Origin: DAOVRL01 sp023128595
Lineage (GTDB): Bacteria; Planctomycetota; Phycisphaerae; Sedimentisphaerales; Anaerobacaceae
Assembly: GCA_030628155.1 (NCBI GenBank)
Contig: DAOVRL010000137.1
Location: 1 to 11,958 of the forward strand
Length of the DNA: 11,958 nt
Direction of reading: 5' to 3'
Shown here: one piece after another, positions 1 to 7,247 of the stretch
Position numbering within the stretch: position 1 is the stretch's first letter
Layout: each line of letters starts with the position of its first letter
Position numbers and translations under genes: made by a program
The notes under the pieces: model-generated
What the model was told of the DNA's origin: nothing
The model's database searches: none
Seen by the model: only the letters and a program-made list of their open reading frames with translations

Positions 1-435
1 AAACCGATCCCACACCTCAATCTGAACAACTATGTCTCGCTCGCCTGTGAGCTTGAGCATGGTTTCAAAACGATCCCAGTATTCATCGTTCCACTGGCTG
101 AGATCGTATTTGCCGTCGGGTAGCTTCTTGAATGCTTGTACCTCAAATCCCTTGTCGACCCGGGCGCTCATTGTGTTGCGGATGTAGTTGCCGCCCACGG
201 AGGCGAGAAGGTCAAGATGTCCTTTCAGATCGGGTATCTGAAAGAGATTATCATCCTTTGAACCGCCTAACAGCAGCACCGGCTCGCCCTTGTACTGCCA
301 GTAACGAGGGTTCTTCTCGTATGGCTTAATGCAATCGGCGTTGCGCCCGGCCAGGCAGTTGCCGCACAACCACAAAACCGCGGTAGTTACAATGGCAATG
401 GTTAGCCTATGGCTATTTGATATTTCCGCTGGCAT
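1..435 (-). CDS. Secreted protein, probable glycoside-hydrolase-like (N-terminal part, cut by window edge)
   Basis: The reading frame is open from an ATG at 433-435 to the left edge, giving 145 codons without a stop. A Shine-Dalgarno AAGGA lies at 441-445, five bases before the start. Residues 1-29 look like a Sec signal peptide: a short polar start, a hydrophobic stretch around residues 11-24 and a probable cleavage after CLA at 27-29. The mature part begins with NPRYWQYKGEPVLLLGG (residues 42-58) and continues through NYIRNTMSAR and QWNDEYWDRF. This style, of a substrate-facing first strand followed by alternating helices and strands, I associate with planctomycete TIM-barrel-like proteins annotated as putative glycosidases (DUF4038/DUF6298-like); that assignment is from memory of the family look, not a search. 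It is last in the visible cluster, 52 bp after the GH95 gene, which supports a role in extracellular glycan breakdown. The catalytic part is not in the window, so the activity cannot be named. Confidence 0.7.
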   Translation of the reverse strand, partial: MPAEISNSHRLTIAIVTTAVLWLCGNCLAGRNADCIKPYEKNPRYWQYKGEPVLLLGGSKDDNLFQIPDLKGHLDLLASVGGNYIRNTMSARVDKGFEVQAFKKLPDGKYDLSQWNDEYWDRFETMLKLTGERDIVVQIEVWDRF

Positions 436-487
436 ATTAATCCTTTCTCATCCGGCACGGCGACTATAAATGGGAGTGTCTGTATCT

Positions 488-2887
488 TTATTTCAAGTCC
501 TGGTTCAGTACGTACTGCTCACCTTTGTTTGTTTTCATTTCAACAACTTTGTCTTTGTACCTGATCTTGCAGTCCTTGCCCGCTTTGGACAGCAGGCGCA
601 CCTCTGATAGTTCCGCGTTGCTCCACTTAATGTCGATTACGAATCCGCCACGTGTACAGAGGCCCTTGACGTGTCCTGCGGGCCATGCGTCCGGCAGGGC
701 GGGCAATAGGTGAATTTCGCCGGCGTGACTTTGCAGGAGCGTTTCTGCTATTCCTGCTGTGCCGCCGAAGTTGCCGTCGATTTGAAAGACACGACCGGGC
801 CAGCAGGCATTGAAAAGATTTGGAAATGCGTTGCGGCCAATTAGTCGCTTTAGATAGGCGTAGGCCTGGTTGGGGTCGAGCAAGCGGGCGTAGAGGCTTG
901 TTTTCCAGGCATTGGCCCAGCCGACATCTCCTTTGAAGCCTCGCCGTTCGAGGGACTTACCGGCTGCGGCGGCGAGTTTCGGGTCTATTTGGGGCGTGAG
1001 CTCGTAATACGGATAGAGGCCGTACATGTGTGAGATGTGGCGGTGCTGCGGATCCGGCTCATCGTAGGGTTCGAGCCACTCCTGGAGTCGGCCGTCCGGG
1101 CTAATCTGATTGGGGGCTAGGCGTGTGCGTTTGGCTCTGAGCTCCCGACTAAACTCCTGATCTATGCCGAGAATCTCGCCGGCCGTGATGCAGTTGGCGA
1201 ACAGCTCTCGGAGAATCTGCATATCTACGGTCGGGCCCATGCAGGTATGACCGACCGTTCCATTTTTCATGCGGAAGGCGTTCTCAGGTGAATTTGACGG
1301 AGCGGTGACGAGCCAGCCGTGAGCCGGTTCGGTGATGAGCATATCGAGGTAGAACTGCGCCGAGCCTTTCATAATCGGATAGGCCCATTTGAGATATTCC
1401 TTGTCGGGCGTAAATTCGTGGTGTTCCCAGAGATGCTCGCAGAGCCAGGCCGACCCGCTGACGGTGGAACCCCAACTGGCTCGTTCTCCGGGTGCGGTGA
1501 AGCCCCAGGCGTTGGTGATAACGTGGGCGACCCAGCCGTCGGCATTGTAGTACGCCTTTGCGGTGGTGCGGCCGGGCTCTTGAAGCGACTGGACCAGCTT
1601 CAGCATAGGGACGTGACAATCGCCGAGGTTGCAGACCTCGGCTGGCCAATAGTTCATCTGCACGTTGATGTCGAGGTGCCAGTCGCCGTTCCAGGGGGTC
1701 TGAATCTCCTCTGCCCATATCCCCTGCAGATTGGCAGGCAGCGTTCCGGGACGGGACGAGCTGATCAGCAGATACCGGCCAAAGTTGAAGTACAGTGCCG
1801 CCAAACCCGGATCTTCGCCGCTGTCTGCGAACGCCTTGATGCGCTTGTCGGTCGGCAGGAGCGCATTTCGCCGACTGCCAACCTTGCCGTCATCGAGCTT
1901 AATCGCAACGCGATCGAAAAACCGCTTGTGATCGGCGATATGATCGGCCAGGCGCGATCTGTACGGCTTCGCTCCTGCTGCGGACATCACCTTGGCAGTT
2001 TTGGTCACAGGGTCATCTACTTTGCGATCGCGCGGAACGATACCGTGATAATCGGTCTCGGCGGCAAAGAGGATGGTCGCTGCGTCGGCCTCGCTGACCC
2101 TCAACTGGTTTTCAGCCGTCGTGACTCTTCCGCCGGTTGCAACCACACGTAGGCGCGCCGCATACCAGATCCCATCGCCACCTTGGCCGTTGTTCAACCA
2201 GCCGGTCATCTGTAGTTCGCTTACTGATCCAGGATTCTTGGCGCCGCCGGTCATCTCAAAACGCTCGGGTCGATCCAGCTTTATCGTGAAGCTCAATACG
2301 CCCGGCTTGTCGGCTGTAAGACGAATCACCCCGACCTCATCCGGGCTGCTGACGAAATACTCGCGCCGATAGCCAACTCCGTTCTGCGTGTAACGGACCT
2401 CGGCTACCGCTGTGCTCAGGTCCAGTTGGCGGTGATAATCCGCAACCAGGCCGCCCCCGGTCTCGAACTCTATCGAGAGATTGCCGAGCACCTGGTAGCA
2501 GCCGAAAGGCACATTGGCGCCGCTGCCGTGCCCCGACCCCTTACCCTTGCAGGTGAAGGTCTGGTTGACGAGGCGCTCGGCTTCGGCATTCTTGCCCTCT
2601 TGAAGCAGGCGACGGATCTCGGGGAGCTGCTTATAGGCGTCGCTGCGATTGTCGTCCGCCGGCGAGCCGGACCAGAGAGACTCCTCGTTCAATACGATGC
2701 GGTCGCGTTCGACGCCTCCGAAGACCATCATTCCCAGCCGCCCATTGCCGAGAGGCAGAGATTGCGTGAAATGGCCGGCTGGCGTCTCATACCAGAGAAC
2801 TACCGATTTGTTATCGGAAAGCGCCGCCGCGGAGACGCCTGTATGAATAATCAACAATATCAGAGTTATTTCTCTAAGCTTCTTCAT
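488..2887 (-). CDS. GH95 family glycoside hydrolase (alpha-L-fucosidase type), secreted
   Basis: This 799-residue protein has the full length usual for glycoside hydrolase family 95, inverting enzymes that release terminal alpha-L-fucose (some members act on alpha-L-galactose). Residues 1-20 form a Sec signal peptide (LILLIIHTGVSA, cleavage near A20-A22). The N-terminal domain carries the family hallmark LPLGNGRLGMMVFGG and LNEESLWSG near residues 44-75. The (alpha/alpha)6 catalytic part has WHLDINVQMNYW around D406-N408, SPEN with E535, and IDGNFGG with D704. By comparison with the Bifidobacterium enzyme AfcA, E535 should be the general acid, and N408 with D704 the water-activating pair. The position matching AfcA Asn421 appears to be Asp (D406). 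The ATG at 2887 is preceded by AAGAGGA (2897-2903), which overlaps the sulfatase stop codon; the gap is only 6 bp, so the two genes are likely translationally coupled. Exact substrate (fucose or another L-sugar) is uncertain. Confidence 0.93.
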   Translation of the reverse strand: MKKLREITLILLIIHTGVSAAALSDNKSVVLWYETPAGHFTQSLPLGNGRLGMMVFGGVERDRIVLNEESLWSGSPADDNRSDAYKQLPEIRRLLQEGKNAEAERLVNQTFTCKGKGSGHGSGANVPFGCYQVLGNLSIEFETGGGLVADYHRQLDLSTAVAEVRYTQNGVGYRREYFVSSPDEVGVIRLTADKPGVLSFTIKLDRPERFEMTGGAKNPGSVSELQMTGWLNNGQGGDGIWYAARLRVVATGGRVTTAENQLRVSEADAATILFAAETDYHGIVPRDRKVDDPVTKTAKVMSAAGAKPYRSRLADHIADHKRFFDRVAIKLDDGKVGSRRNALLPTDKRIKAFADSGEDPGLAALYFNFGRYLLISSSRPGTLPANLQGIWAEEIQTPWNGDWHLDINVQMNYWPAEVCNLGDCHVPMLKLVQSLQEPGRTTAKAYYNADGWVAHVITNAWGFTAPGERASWGSTVSGSAWLCEHLWEHHEFTPDKEYLKWAYPIMKGSAQFYLDMLITEPAHGWLVTAPSNSPENAFRMKNGTVGHTCMGPTVDMQILRELFANCITAGEILGIDQEFSRELRAKRTRLAPNQISPDGRLQEWLEPYDEPDPQHRHISHMYGLYPYYELTPQIDPKLAAAAGKSLERRGFKGDVGWANAWKTSLYARLLDPNQAYAYLKRLIGRNAFPNLFNACWPGRVFQIDGNFGGTAGIAETLLQSHAGEIHLLPALPDAWPAGHVKGLCTRGGFVIDIKWSNAELSEVRLLSKAGKDCKIRYKDKVVEMKTNKGEQYVLNQDLK

Positions 2888-2893
2888 GCGCTA

Positions 2894-4333
2894 TTATCCT
2901 CTTGTTCGCCAGAAGTTTGCGTTGGGGAGGTTTTTAGGGACGTCCAGGCGGCGTTCCCAACTGGTTAAGAGCCTTTCGTGCTCGGTCAATGTCGAGGCAT
3001 GGCGCGAGGTTGTCGCCAGGTTTTTTGTTTCACCCGGGTCGTTTTTCATATCGAAGAGCTGTTCGGTCGGGTCGTCTGCGTAGGCGATGTACTTATATCG
3101 CGGCGTTCGGACCATTCTGCCGGTATTGGTGCTTACCTCGGAGACGATGAATTCACGGTTGGGCAAGCCGGTGAATTCAAGATGCCGACGCAGGCTCGCC
3201 CCCCGCATTTTCGGGGGCGGCTTTATGCCGGCGTAGTCGCAGAGAGTGGGCACAATATCCAGGCCCGATGCCAGATGGATTGTGTCGGTCGAATTCTCTC
3301 CAACTCCACCGGGCCAGGAAAAAAGCAGTGGAACCCGGCAAGCCTCATTGTACAGACTGCTCTTGCGGACCATCTGATGATGTCCCATCCCTTCGCCGTG
3401 GTCGGCGGTGAAGACGATCAGGGTATCTTTGATATGACCCCAATCTTCGAGCGCCTGTAGGATGCGGCCAATCTCGGCGTCCAAATGTTCGATATTGCGG
3501 AAGTAGCTCCAGCGGTAGTATTGCCAATGCTGCTTGTCCCATTTGCTCTTGCCCCTGAACGGCTCGTTGCCTGCTCGTCTTTGTCTGATTGCCTGCGGCT
3601 CATTCTTGTCGTAGTCGAAATTGGCCGGCAGCTCGGGGAGTTTGGCGGCCAATTCCGGATAGCGAAGTTGAGCCGGGTCTTCCATATTCAGCCGGAGCCA
3701 CTCGCATATATCGTGGGGCTGCATGAAGGAGGCGACGAGGAAAAACGGTTTCGACTTCGAGCGGTTTCGCAGGAAGCCCTCACAGGCGCGCGAGACCATT
3801 GTGTCGCAGAGGTAGCCAAAGCCGCCGATGCCCGTGTTTATGACGTTGAAGCCGGGTATGCTGCTCGTATAGCTCCGTGGCAGATGCCACTTGCCGGCGT
3901 AGAACGTCTCGTAATCTGTATGCTCTGAGAACCACTGGCCCAGGTTCGGGATGTCCGAGCGGATGGGCCGGCCGTTTACATGAACGCTGCACTCACAACT
4001 TGTGCGTCCCGTGAAAACGCCGCTTCTGGCGGGGCTGCACAGGGGGTTTGCGGTGTATGACTGAGTAAAACTTACGCCGTTGGTTTTGAGCCGGTCCAGT
4101 GCCGGCGTTCGCACGTACCGGCAGCCCGCGGCGGCAATTGTATCGATGTGCTGCTGGTCTGTAAGAATCAGCAGGATGTTCCCCGGCCTGGGCTTACTGC
4201 TTTGCCGAGCAGCGCGAGTCTCTGTGCTCACAGTACCACTTGCCAGAAGCGCCACCGCACTGCCGCCCAACTTCATAAAATCCCGACGATTCACAAGCCG
4301 CTTAGATTGCTTTATTGTGCTATTGGTGTTCAT
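2894..4333 (-). CDS. Formylglycine-dependent sulfatase, S1 family, Tat-exported
   Basis: This 479-residue protein hydrolyses sulfate esters, most likely on a glycan outside the cytoplasm. The motif CSPARSGVFTG begins at C99, the cysteine that is oxidised to formylglycine; R103 completes CxPxR. Other active-site marks of the family are D59-Q60 (metal site), K148 in GKWHLP, H207 in MQPH, D311-H312 in ADHGEGMGHH, and K324. Residues 15-21 read NRRDFMK, a near-ideal twin-arginine motif (R16-R17), followed by a hydrophobic stretch to about residue 31, so the folded protein should be exported by Tat. I chose the ATG at 4333 because AAAGGAAA (4342-4349) lies 8 bases upstream. The longer frame from 4402 adds 23 highly basic residues, overlaps the upstream gene by 29 bp and pushes the Tat motif inward. 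The maturase (FGE or anaerobic SME) is not in the window. The neighbouring GH95 suggests a sulfated, fucose-containing polymer, but the sulfated sugar position cannot be read from sequence. Confidence 0.94.
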   Translation of the reverse strand: MNTNSTIKQSKRLVNRRDFMKLGGSAVALLASGTVSTETRAARQSSKPRPGNILLILTDQQHIDTIAAAGCRYVRTPALDRLKTNGVSFTQSYTANPLCSPARSGVFTGRTSCECSVHVNGRPIRSDIPNLGQWFSEHTDYETFYAGKWHLPRSYTSSIPGFNVINTGIGGFGYLCDTMVSRACEGFLRNRSKSKPFFLVASFMQPHDICEWLRLNMEDPAQLRYPELAAKLPELPANFDYDKNEPQAIRQRRAGNEPFRGKSKWDKQHWQYYRWSYFRNIEHLDAEIGRILQALEDWGHIKDTLIVFTADHGEGMGHHQMVRKSSLYNEACRVPLLFSWPGGVGENSTDTIHLASGLDIVPTLCDYAGIKPPPKMRGASLRRHLEFTGLPNREFIVSEVSTNTGRMVRTPRYKYIAYADDPTEQLFDMKNDPGETKNLATTSRHASTLTEHERLLTSWERRLDVPKNLPNANFWRTRG

Positions 4334-4341
4334 TGCTTTAC

Positions 4342-4349
4342 TTTCCTTT
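4342..4349 (-). promoter_or_regulatory. Ribosome binding site that fixes the sulfatase start
   Basis: AAAGGAAA on the minus strand, 8 bases before the ATG at 4333. It favours that start over the in-frame upstream ATG at 4402, which lies inside the preceding gene. Confidence 0.7.
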
Positions 4350-4373
4350 GAGAGTTTGCCCAACTTCGGCCTT

Positions 4374-5153
4374 TTATCTAATTGCCTTTTCCGCCTGGTC
4401 ATCCAGGATATAGGCCTTGTTCATTGAAGTGACCATCAGTAGTCGATGCCGGTCATCCAGCCAGTATTCACAAGGGAGAATCCCGCGGCCCAACTGGTCA
4501 AACCTGTGCAGTGACATATCCTTGCCGTTTATCTTCATCCTGTGGCCCCCGCGATACAACAACTGCTGGTCTTCCTTGAGAACGCCAAGTCCTTCAAGCA
4601 GGTTGAAAGTCAGCGCCGGTTTCTCCTCGAAATCCAGGCGTTGAACGGCTTCAAAGAGGCACCAATCACACGTCAGCGCACTGGGAACTTCCCGTTTCAG
4701 TGTATGCTCGGCGGCGGTAACGGTCATTATATTTCGATCAACCGCCCCTTTTTCGACGACTTCAAGCTCATTCTTCCAACTTTGGTCCGGCCCGATGAAA
4801 CGGCTCGACAGTTGCCATTCCACGGGCGATGCCGGTTGCTTGTTCAGACATTTAATCGCGACATCGATAACGTTCAACAATCTGTCTGTCTGGACCACCT
4901 CCTGCCGGACTTTCAATATAAACGACCCTTTCGGCCCACGGGCGGTACGCTCGATTCGCAACCACCCGACATTGTCATTGCCCCTCTCGCGATAACCGTG
5001 GCACGTCCAAATCCGGTACTTGTTCATCCAATCGCCGTCGGGCTTGAAGGTATCAGCCGTTGTCGCGAGCTGCCCAAGAGCGCCCAGCTCTCCAAGCATT
5101 GTCGGGGTCAGAGGCGACCCAACTATTGTCCTGCTCGATCTTTTCTTAGCCAT
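4374..5153 (-). CDS. Hypothetical protein leading the sulfatase/GH95 cluster
   Basis: I do not recognise this 259-residue protein. The ATG at 5153 is chosen because AAAGAG (5160-5165) lies 6 bases upstream; an in-frame ATG at 5276 would add 41 residues with no matching ribosome site and would start upstream of the likely promoter. No signal peptide, twin-arginine motif or membrane segment is evident: the start MAKKRSSRTIVG is basic but followed by only a weakly non-polar stretch. The rest looks beta-rich, with alternating hydrophobic and charged residues (GWLRIER, GSFILKVRQEV, HRLLMVTSMNKAYIL). The C-terminal third, where MKINGKDMSLHRFDQLGRG is followed by CEYWLDDRHRLLMV, has the rhythm of DUF3108-like beta-barrel proteins; this is only a resemblance. 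It lies 40 bp upstream of the sulfatase on the same strand and is probably the first gene of the operon. Possible roles, such as a glycan- or lipid-binding helper, are guesses. Confidence 0.8.
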   Translation of the reverse strand: MAKKRSSRTIVGSPLTPTMLGELGALGQLATTADTFKPDGDWMNKYRIWTCHGYRERGNDNVGWLRIERTARGPKGSFILKVRQEVVQTDRLLNVIDVAIKCLNKQPASPVEWQLSSRFIGPDQSWKNELEVVEKGAVDRNIMTVTAAEHTLKREVPSALTCDWCLFEAVQRLDFEEKPALTFNLLEGLGVLKEDQQLLYRGGHRMKINGKDMSLHRFDQLGRGILPCEYWLDDRHRLLMVTSMNKAYILDDQAEKAIR

Positions 5154-5159
5154 AATATT

Positions 5160-5165
5160 CTCTTT
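5160..5165 (-). promoter_or_regulatory. Ribosome binding site for the 259-residue hypothetical protein
   Basis: AAAGAG on the minus strand, 6 bases before the ATG at 5153; it decides this start over the upstream in-frame ATG at 5276. Confidence 0.55.
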
Positions 5166-5173
5166 TTCAGTTA

Positions 5174-5203
5174 ATAATAAGGGATACAGGCGGTTTTGTC
5201 CAA
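5174..5203 (-). promoter_or_regulatory. Candidate sigma70-type promoter for the sulfatase/GH95 cluster
   Basis: On the minus strand a -35-like TTGGAC (5198-5203) and a -10-like TATTAT (5174-5179) are separated by 18 bases. Transcription would start near 5167, leaving a leader of about 13 bases that just contains the AAAGAG ribosome site. The -35 sits inside a small inverted repeat TTTGT-cca-ACAAA (5195-5207), which could be a regulator contact but is short enough to be chance. Confidence 0.4.
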
Positions 5204-5219
5204 CAAATTGACATTCCTG

Positions 5220-5247
5220 TTGAAAACTCCCGGCGTCCTGGTACAAT
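5220..5247 (+). promoter_or_regulatory. Candidate sigma70-type promoter for the APC-EIIA permease
   Basis: A -35-like TTGAAA (5220-5225) and a -10-like TACAAT (5242-5247) with a 16-base spacer. The start would be near 5254, giving a leader of about 115 bases before the GTG at 5370. It diverges from the minus-strand promoter candidate about 17 bp away, so one regulator could touch both. Confidence 0.4.
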
Positions 5248-5369
5248 GCAGAATCAGAACACAGCAGCAGAAGCAATTGATGCGCTTACGCCCTTATTGA
5301 TGTGCACATTGTCCATAGGAGACGCAACATAGGGAATTCGCCGGACGAGTATAACAGGGATGTTTTAAC

Positions 5370-7244
5370 GTGGCCGACCTAAAGAAACAGCTTGGTTTGG
5401 TGGATGTCTTTGCAGTGGCGGCTGGGGCAATGATAAGTTCCGGCTTGTTTGTTTTGCCGGCGATTGCTTATGCAAAAGCGGGGCCTGCGGTCATATTGTC
5501 CTATTTGCTTGCATCGGTTCTGATTATTCCCAGTGTCCTGAGCAAGGCCGAATTGGCGACCGCTATGCCGCGGGCAGGGGGGACGTATTTCTTTATCGAG
5601 CGGAGTTTAGGCTCGATCTCCGGATTGTTCAGCGGATTTGCAGGCTGGTTTTCACTGGCATTGAAAAGCGCCTTTGCAATTGTCGGGATCGCGATCCTTG
5701 TCGAGGTTGTGCTGCAAATGACTTTTGCCTGGCGGCTAAGCGAGTGGCACCTCAAGGCAATAGCGGCGGTTTGCTGCCTCGGTTTTGTCGGACTAAATAT
5801 CGTGAGCGTTAAACACACGAGTAGATTTCAGGTTCTCCTTGTGGGGATACTGTTGGTGGTACTTGCCGTATTTGTGCTTTTCGGATTCGGGGCCGTTGAA
5901 GCTGTCAGATATAAGGGCTTTCTGGAGAAGGGCTGGCCGGCAGTGCTTGCTACCGCCGGGCTTGTTTTCATAAGCTTTGGCGGTTTGACCAAAGTTGCCA
6001 GTATCGCCGAAGAAGTCAAGGATCCCGGCAAGAATCTGCCGTCCGGGATGATACTCGCCTGGTTTGTTGTTACCCTGTTCTATCTCGGCGTAATCACAAT
6101 TACCGTCGGCGTTGTCGATGGGCAGGAGTTGACTGCCGGTTATATGCCTATATCGCTGGCGGCGAGTAAATTTATGGGCCCGGCTGGATTTGCAATTCTG
6201 GCTTTAGCTGCAATAGCCGCTTTTGTAACCACGGCCAACGGGGGAATACTCGCTGCATCGCGCTCTCCGATGGCTATGAGCAGGGACAGGCTGCTGCCGC
6301 CGCTTTTGGCTCGTGTCAGCGGGCGCTTCAAAACGCCTCACATCAGCATACTGCTGACAGGCGGCTTTATGATTGCGGCAATCGTTCTTCTTGATATTGA
6401 AGTGCTGGTCAAAACTGCCTCGACCTTAATGATAATACTCTTCATTCTTGTTAATGTTAGTGTGATTATAATGCGTGAGAGCAGGATACAGAGCTATCGA
6501 CCCAAGTTCAAATCCCCCCTGTATCCGTACATTCACATCTTTGCCATCGTTGCTTATGTCGCCCTGATCGTCGATATGGGCGCGGTGCCGCTGTTGATTA
6601 CAGCCGGCTTTGTCGGCCTCAGTGCCGCCTGGTTCGCCCTCTACGTTTCACGCCGGGTCAGCAGGGCCTCGGCCGTGATGCACATCGTCGAACGTGTTAC
6701 CGACAGGGAGCTCAAGACTGTTACGCTCGAAAACGAGCTTCGGGATATTTTGATTGAACGCGATGAAATAATCGAGGACAGGTTCGACAAGCTTATAAGG
6801 AATTGTACAATCCTCGATATGCCGGGCAAACAAAGCGACGAGAAAATCTTCCGAAGGGTCTCTGCTGTTTTGGCCAAGAGACTGCAAACCAATGAATACG
6901 TACTCTTCGAGAAATTCCTTCATCGAGAAGCCGAGGGCGGCACCATAGTCCAGCCGGGCTTTGCAATACCTCACGTTGTTGTCGAGGGCGAAAAGAAGTT
7001 TGATATTTTACTTGTCCGCGCCCGCGGCGGCATTAGCTTCTCACACGCCAAAGAGCCGGTCAAGATAATGTTCGTCCTGGCAGGCAGCAAAGACGAGAGA
7101 AACTATCACCTCAGGGCCCTGATGGCGATTGCTCAGATTGCCCAGGAAAAGCACTTCGAGCAGCGATGGCTCGCCGCCAGAGACACAGAGACAATCCGAA
7201 ACCTCATCCTTCTATCCACAAGAAAAAGAGATACCAACCCGTAG
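5370..7244 (+). CDS. APC-superfamily amino acid permease fused to a PTS EIIA type-2 domain
   Basis: This 624-residue inner-membrane protein has two parts. Residues 10-426 form about 12 membrane segments with APC-family marks: GAMISSGLFVLP in the first segment (residues 19-30, the broken helix that binds the substrate amine and carboxylate) and SFGGLTKVASIAEEVKDPGKNLP-type sequence in and after the sixth (about 202-224). Residues 445-505 are a charged, probably helical linker (ELRDILIERDEIIEDRFDKLI). Residues 505-615 look like a PTS EIIA domain of the mannitol/fructose/nitrogen type, including PGFAIPH, where H535 is the expected phospho-acceptor. The likely role is amino acid or amine uptake or exchange whose activity responds to phosphorylation of the EIIA part; the regulation is inferred, and the substrate is unknown. 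The start is GTG at 5370 with AGGGA at 5356-5360, nine bases upstream. The stop codon lies inside the direct repeat flanking the palindromic element downstream. No other PTS gene is in the window. Confidence 0.88.
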   Translation: MADLKKQLGLVDVFAVAAGAMISSGLFVLPAIAYAKAGPAVILSYLLASVLIIPSVLSKAELATAMPRAGGTYFFIERSLGSISGLFSGFAGWFSLALKSAFAIVGIAILVEVVLQMTFAWRLSEWHLKAIAAVCCLGFVGLNIVSVKHTSRFQVLLVGILLVVLAVFVLFGFGAVEAVRYKGFLEKGWPAVLATAGLVFISFGGLTKVASIAEEVKDPGKNLPSGMILAWFVVTLFYLGVITITVGVVDGQELTAGYMPISLAASKFMGPAGFAILALAAIAAFVTTANGGILAASRSPMAMSRDRLLPPLLARVSGRFKTPHISILLTGGFMIAAIVLLDIEVLVKTASTLMIILFILVNVSVIIMRESRIQSYRPKFKSPLYPYIHIFAIVAYVALIVDMGAVPLLITAGFVGLSAAWFALYVSRRVSRASAVMHIVERVTDRELKTVTLENELRDILIERDEIIEDRFDKLIRNCTILDMPGKQSDEKIFRRVSAVLAKRLQTNEYVLFEKFLHREAEGGTIVQPGFAIPHVVVEGEKKFDILLVRARGGISFSHAKEPVKIMFVLAGSKDERNYHLRALMAIAQIAQEKHFEQRWLAARDTETIRNLILLSTRKRDTNP

Positions 7245-7247
7245 AAC
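7239..7247 (+). repeat. Left copy of 9-bp direct repeat (probable target-site duplication)
   Basis: CCGTAGAAC, identical to 7411-7419 and flanking the palindromic element. It contains the TAG stop (7242-7244) of the permease gene. If the terminal inverted repeats are taken as 11 bp, the duplication is the 8-bp CGTAGAAC (7240-7247 and 7412-7419). Confidence 0.65.

Noticed and set aside
1319..2152. Long plus-strand open frame (277 codons) opposite the GH95 gene
   Set aside because: The minus-strand GH95 frame is full length with conserved motifs; the opposite frame has low-complexity, Arg/Gly-rich sequence and no recognisable domain, so it is a shadow.
4334..4402. Upstream start for the sulfatase at 4402
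   Set aside because: No ribosome site suits it, it overlaps the preceding gene, and the added residues displace the Tat motif from the N-terminus.
4542..5174. Plus-strand open frame of 210 codons opposite the 259-residue hypothetical protein
   Set aside because: The minus-strand frame fits the operon, has a ribosome site and a plausible promoter; the plus frame has none and would face against the cluster.
5208..5247. Perfect TTGACA at 5208-5213 as -35 for the permease
   Set aside because: The distance to TACAAT at 5242 is 28 bases, too long; the TTGAAA at 5220 with a 16-base spacer fits better.
5280..5332. Two tiny overlapping frames (6 and 10 codons, joined at TGATG) in the leader of the permease
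   Set aside because: They could be imagined as a leader-peptide attenuator, but there is no good ribosome site, no run of one amino acid codon, and no terminator hairpin with T-tract.
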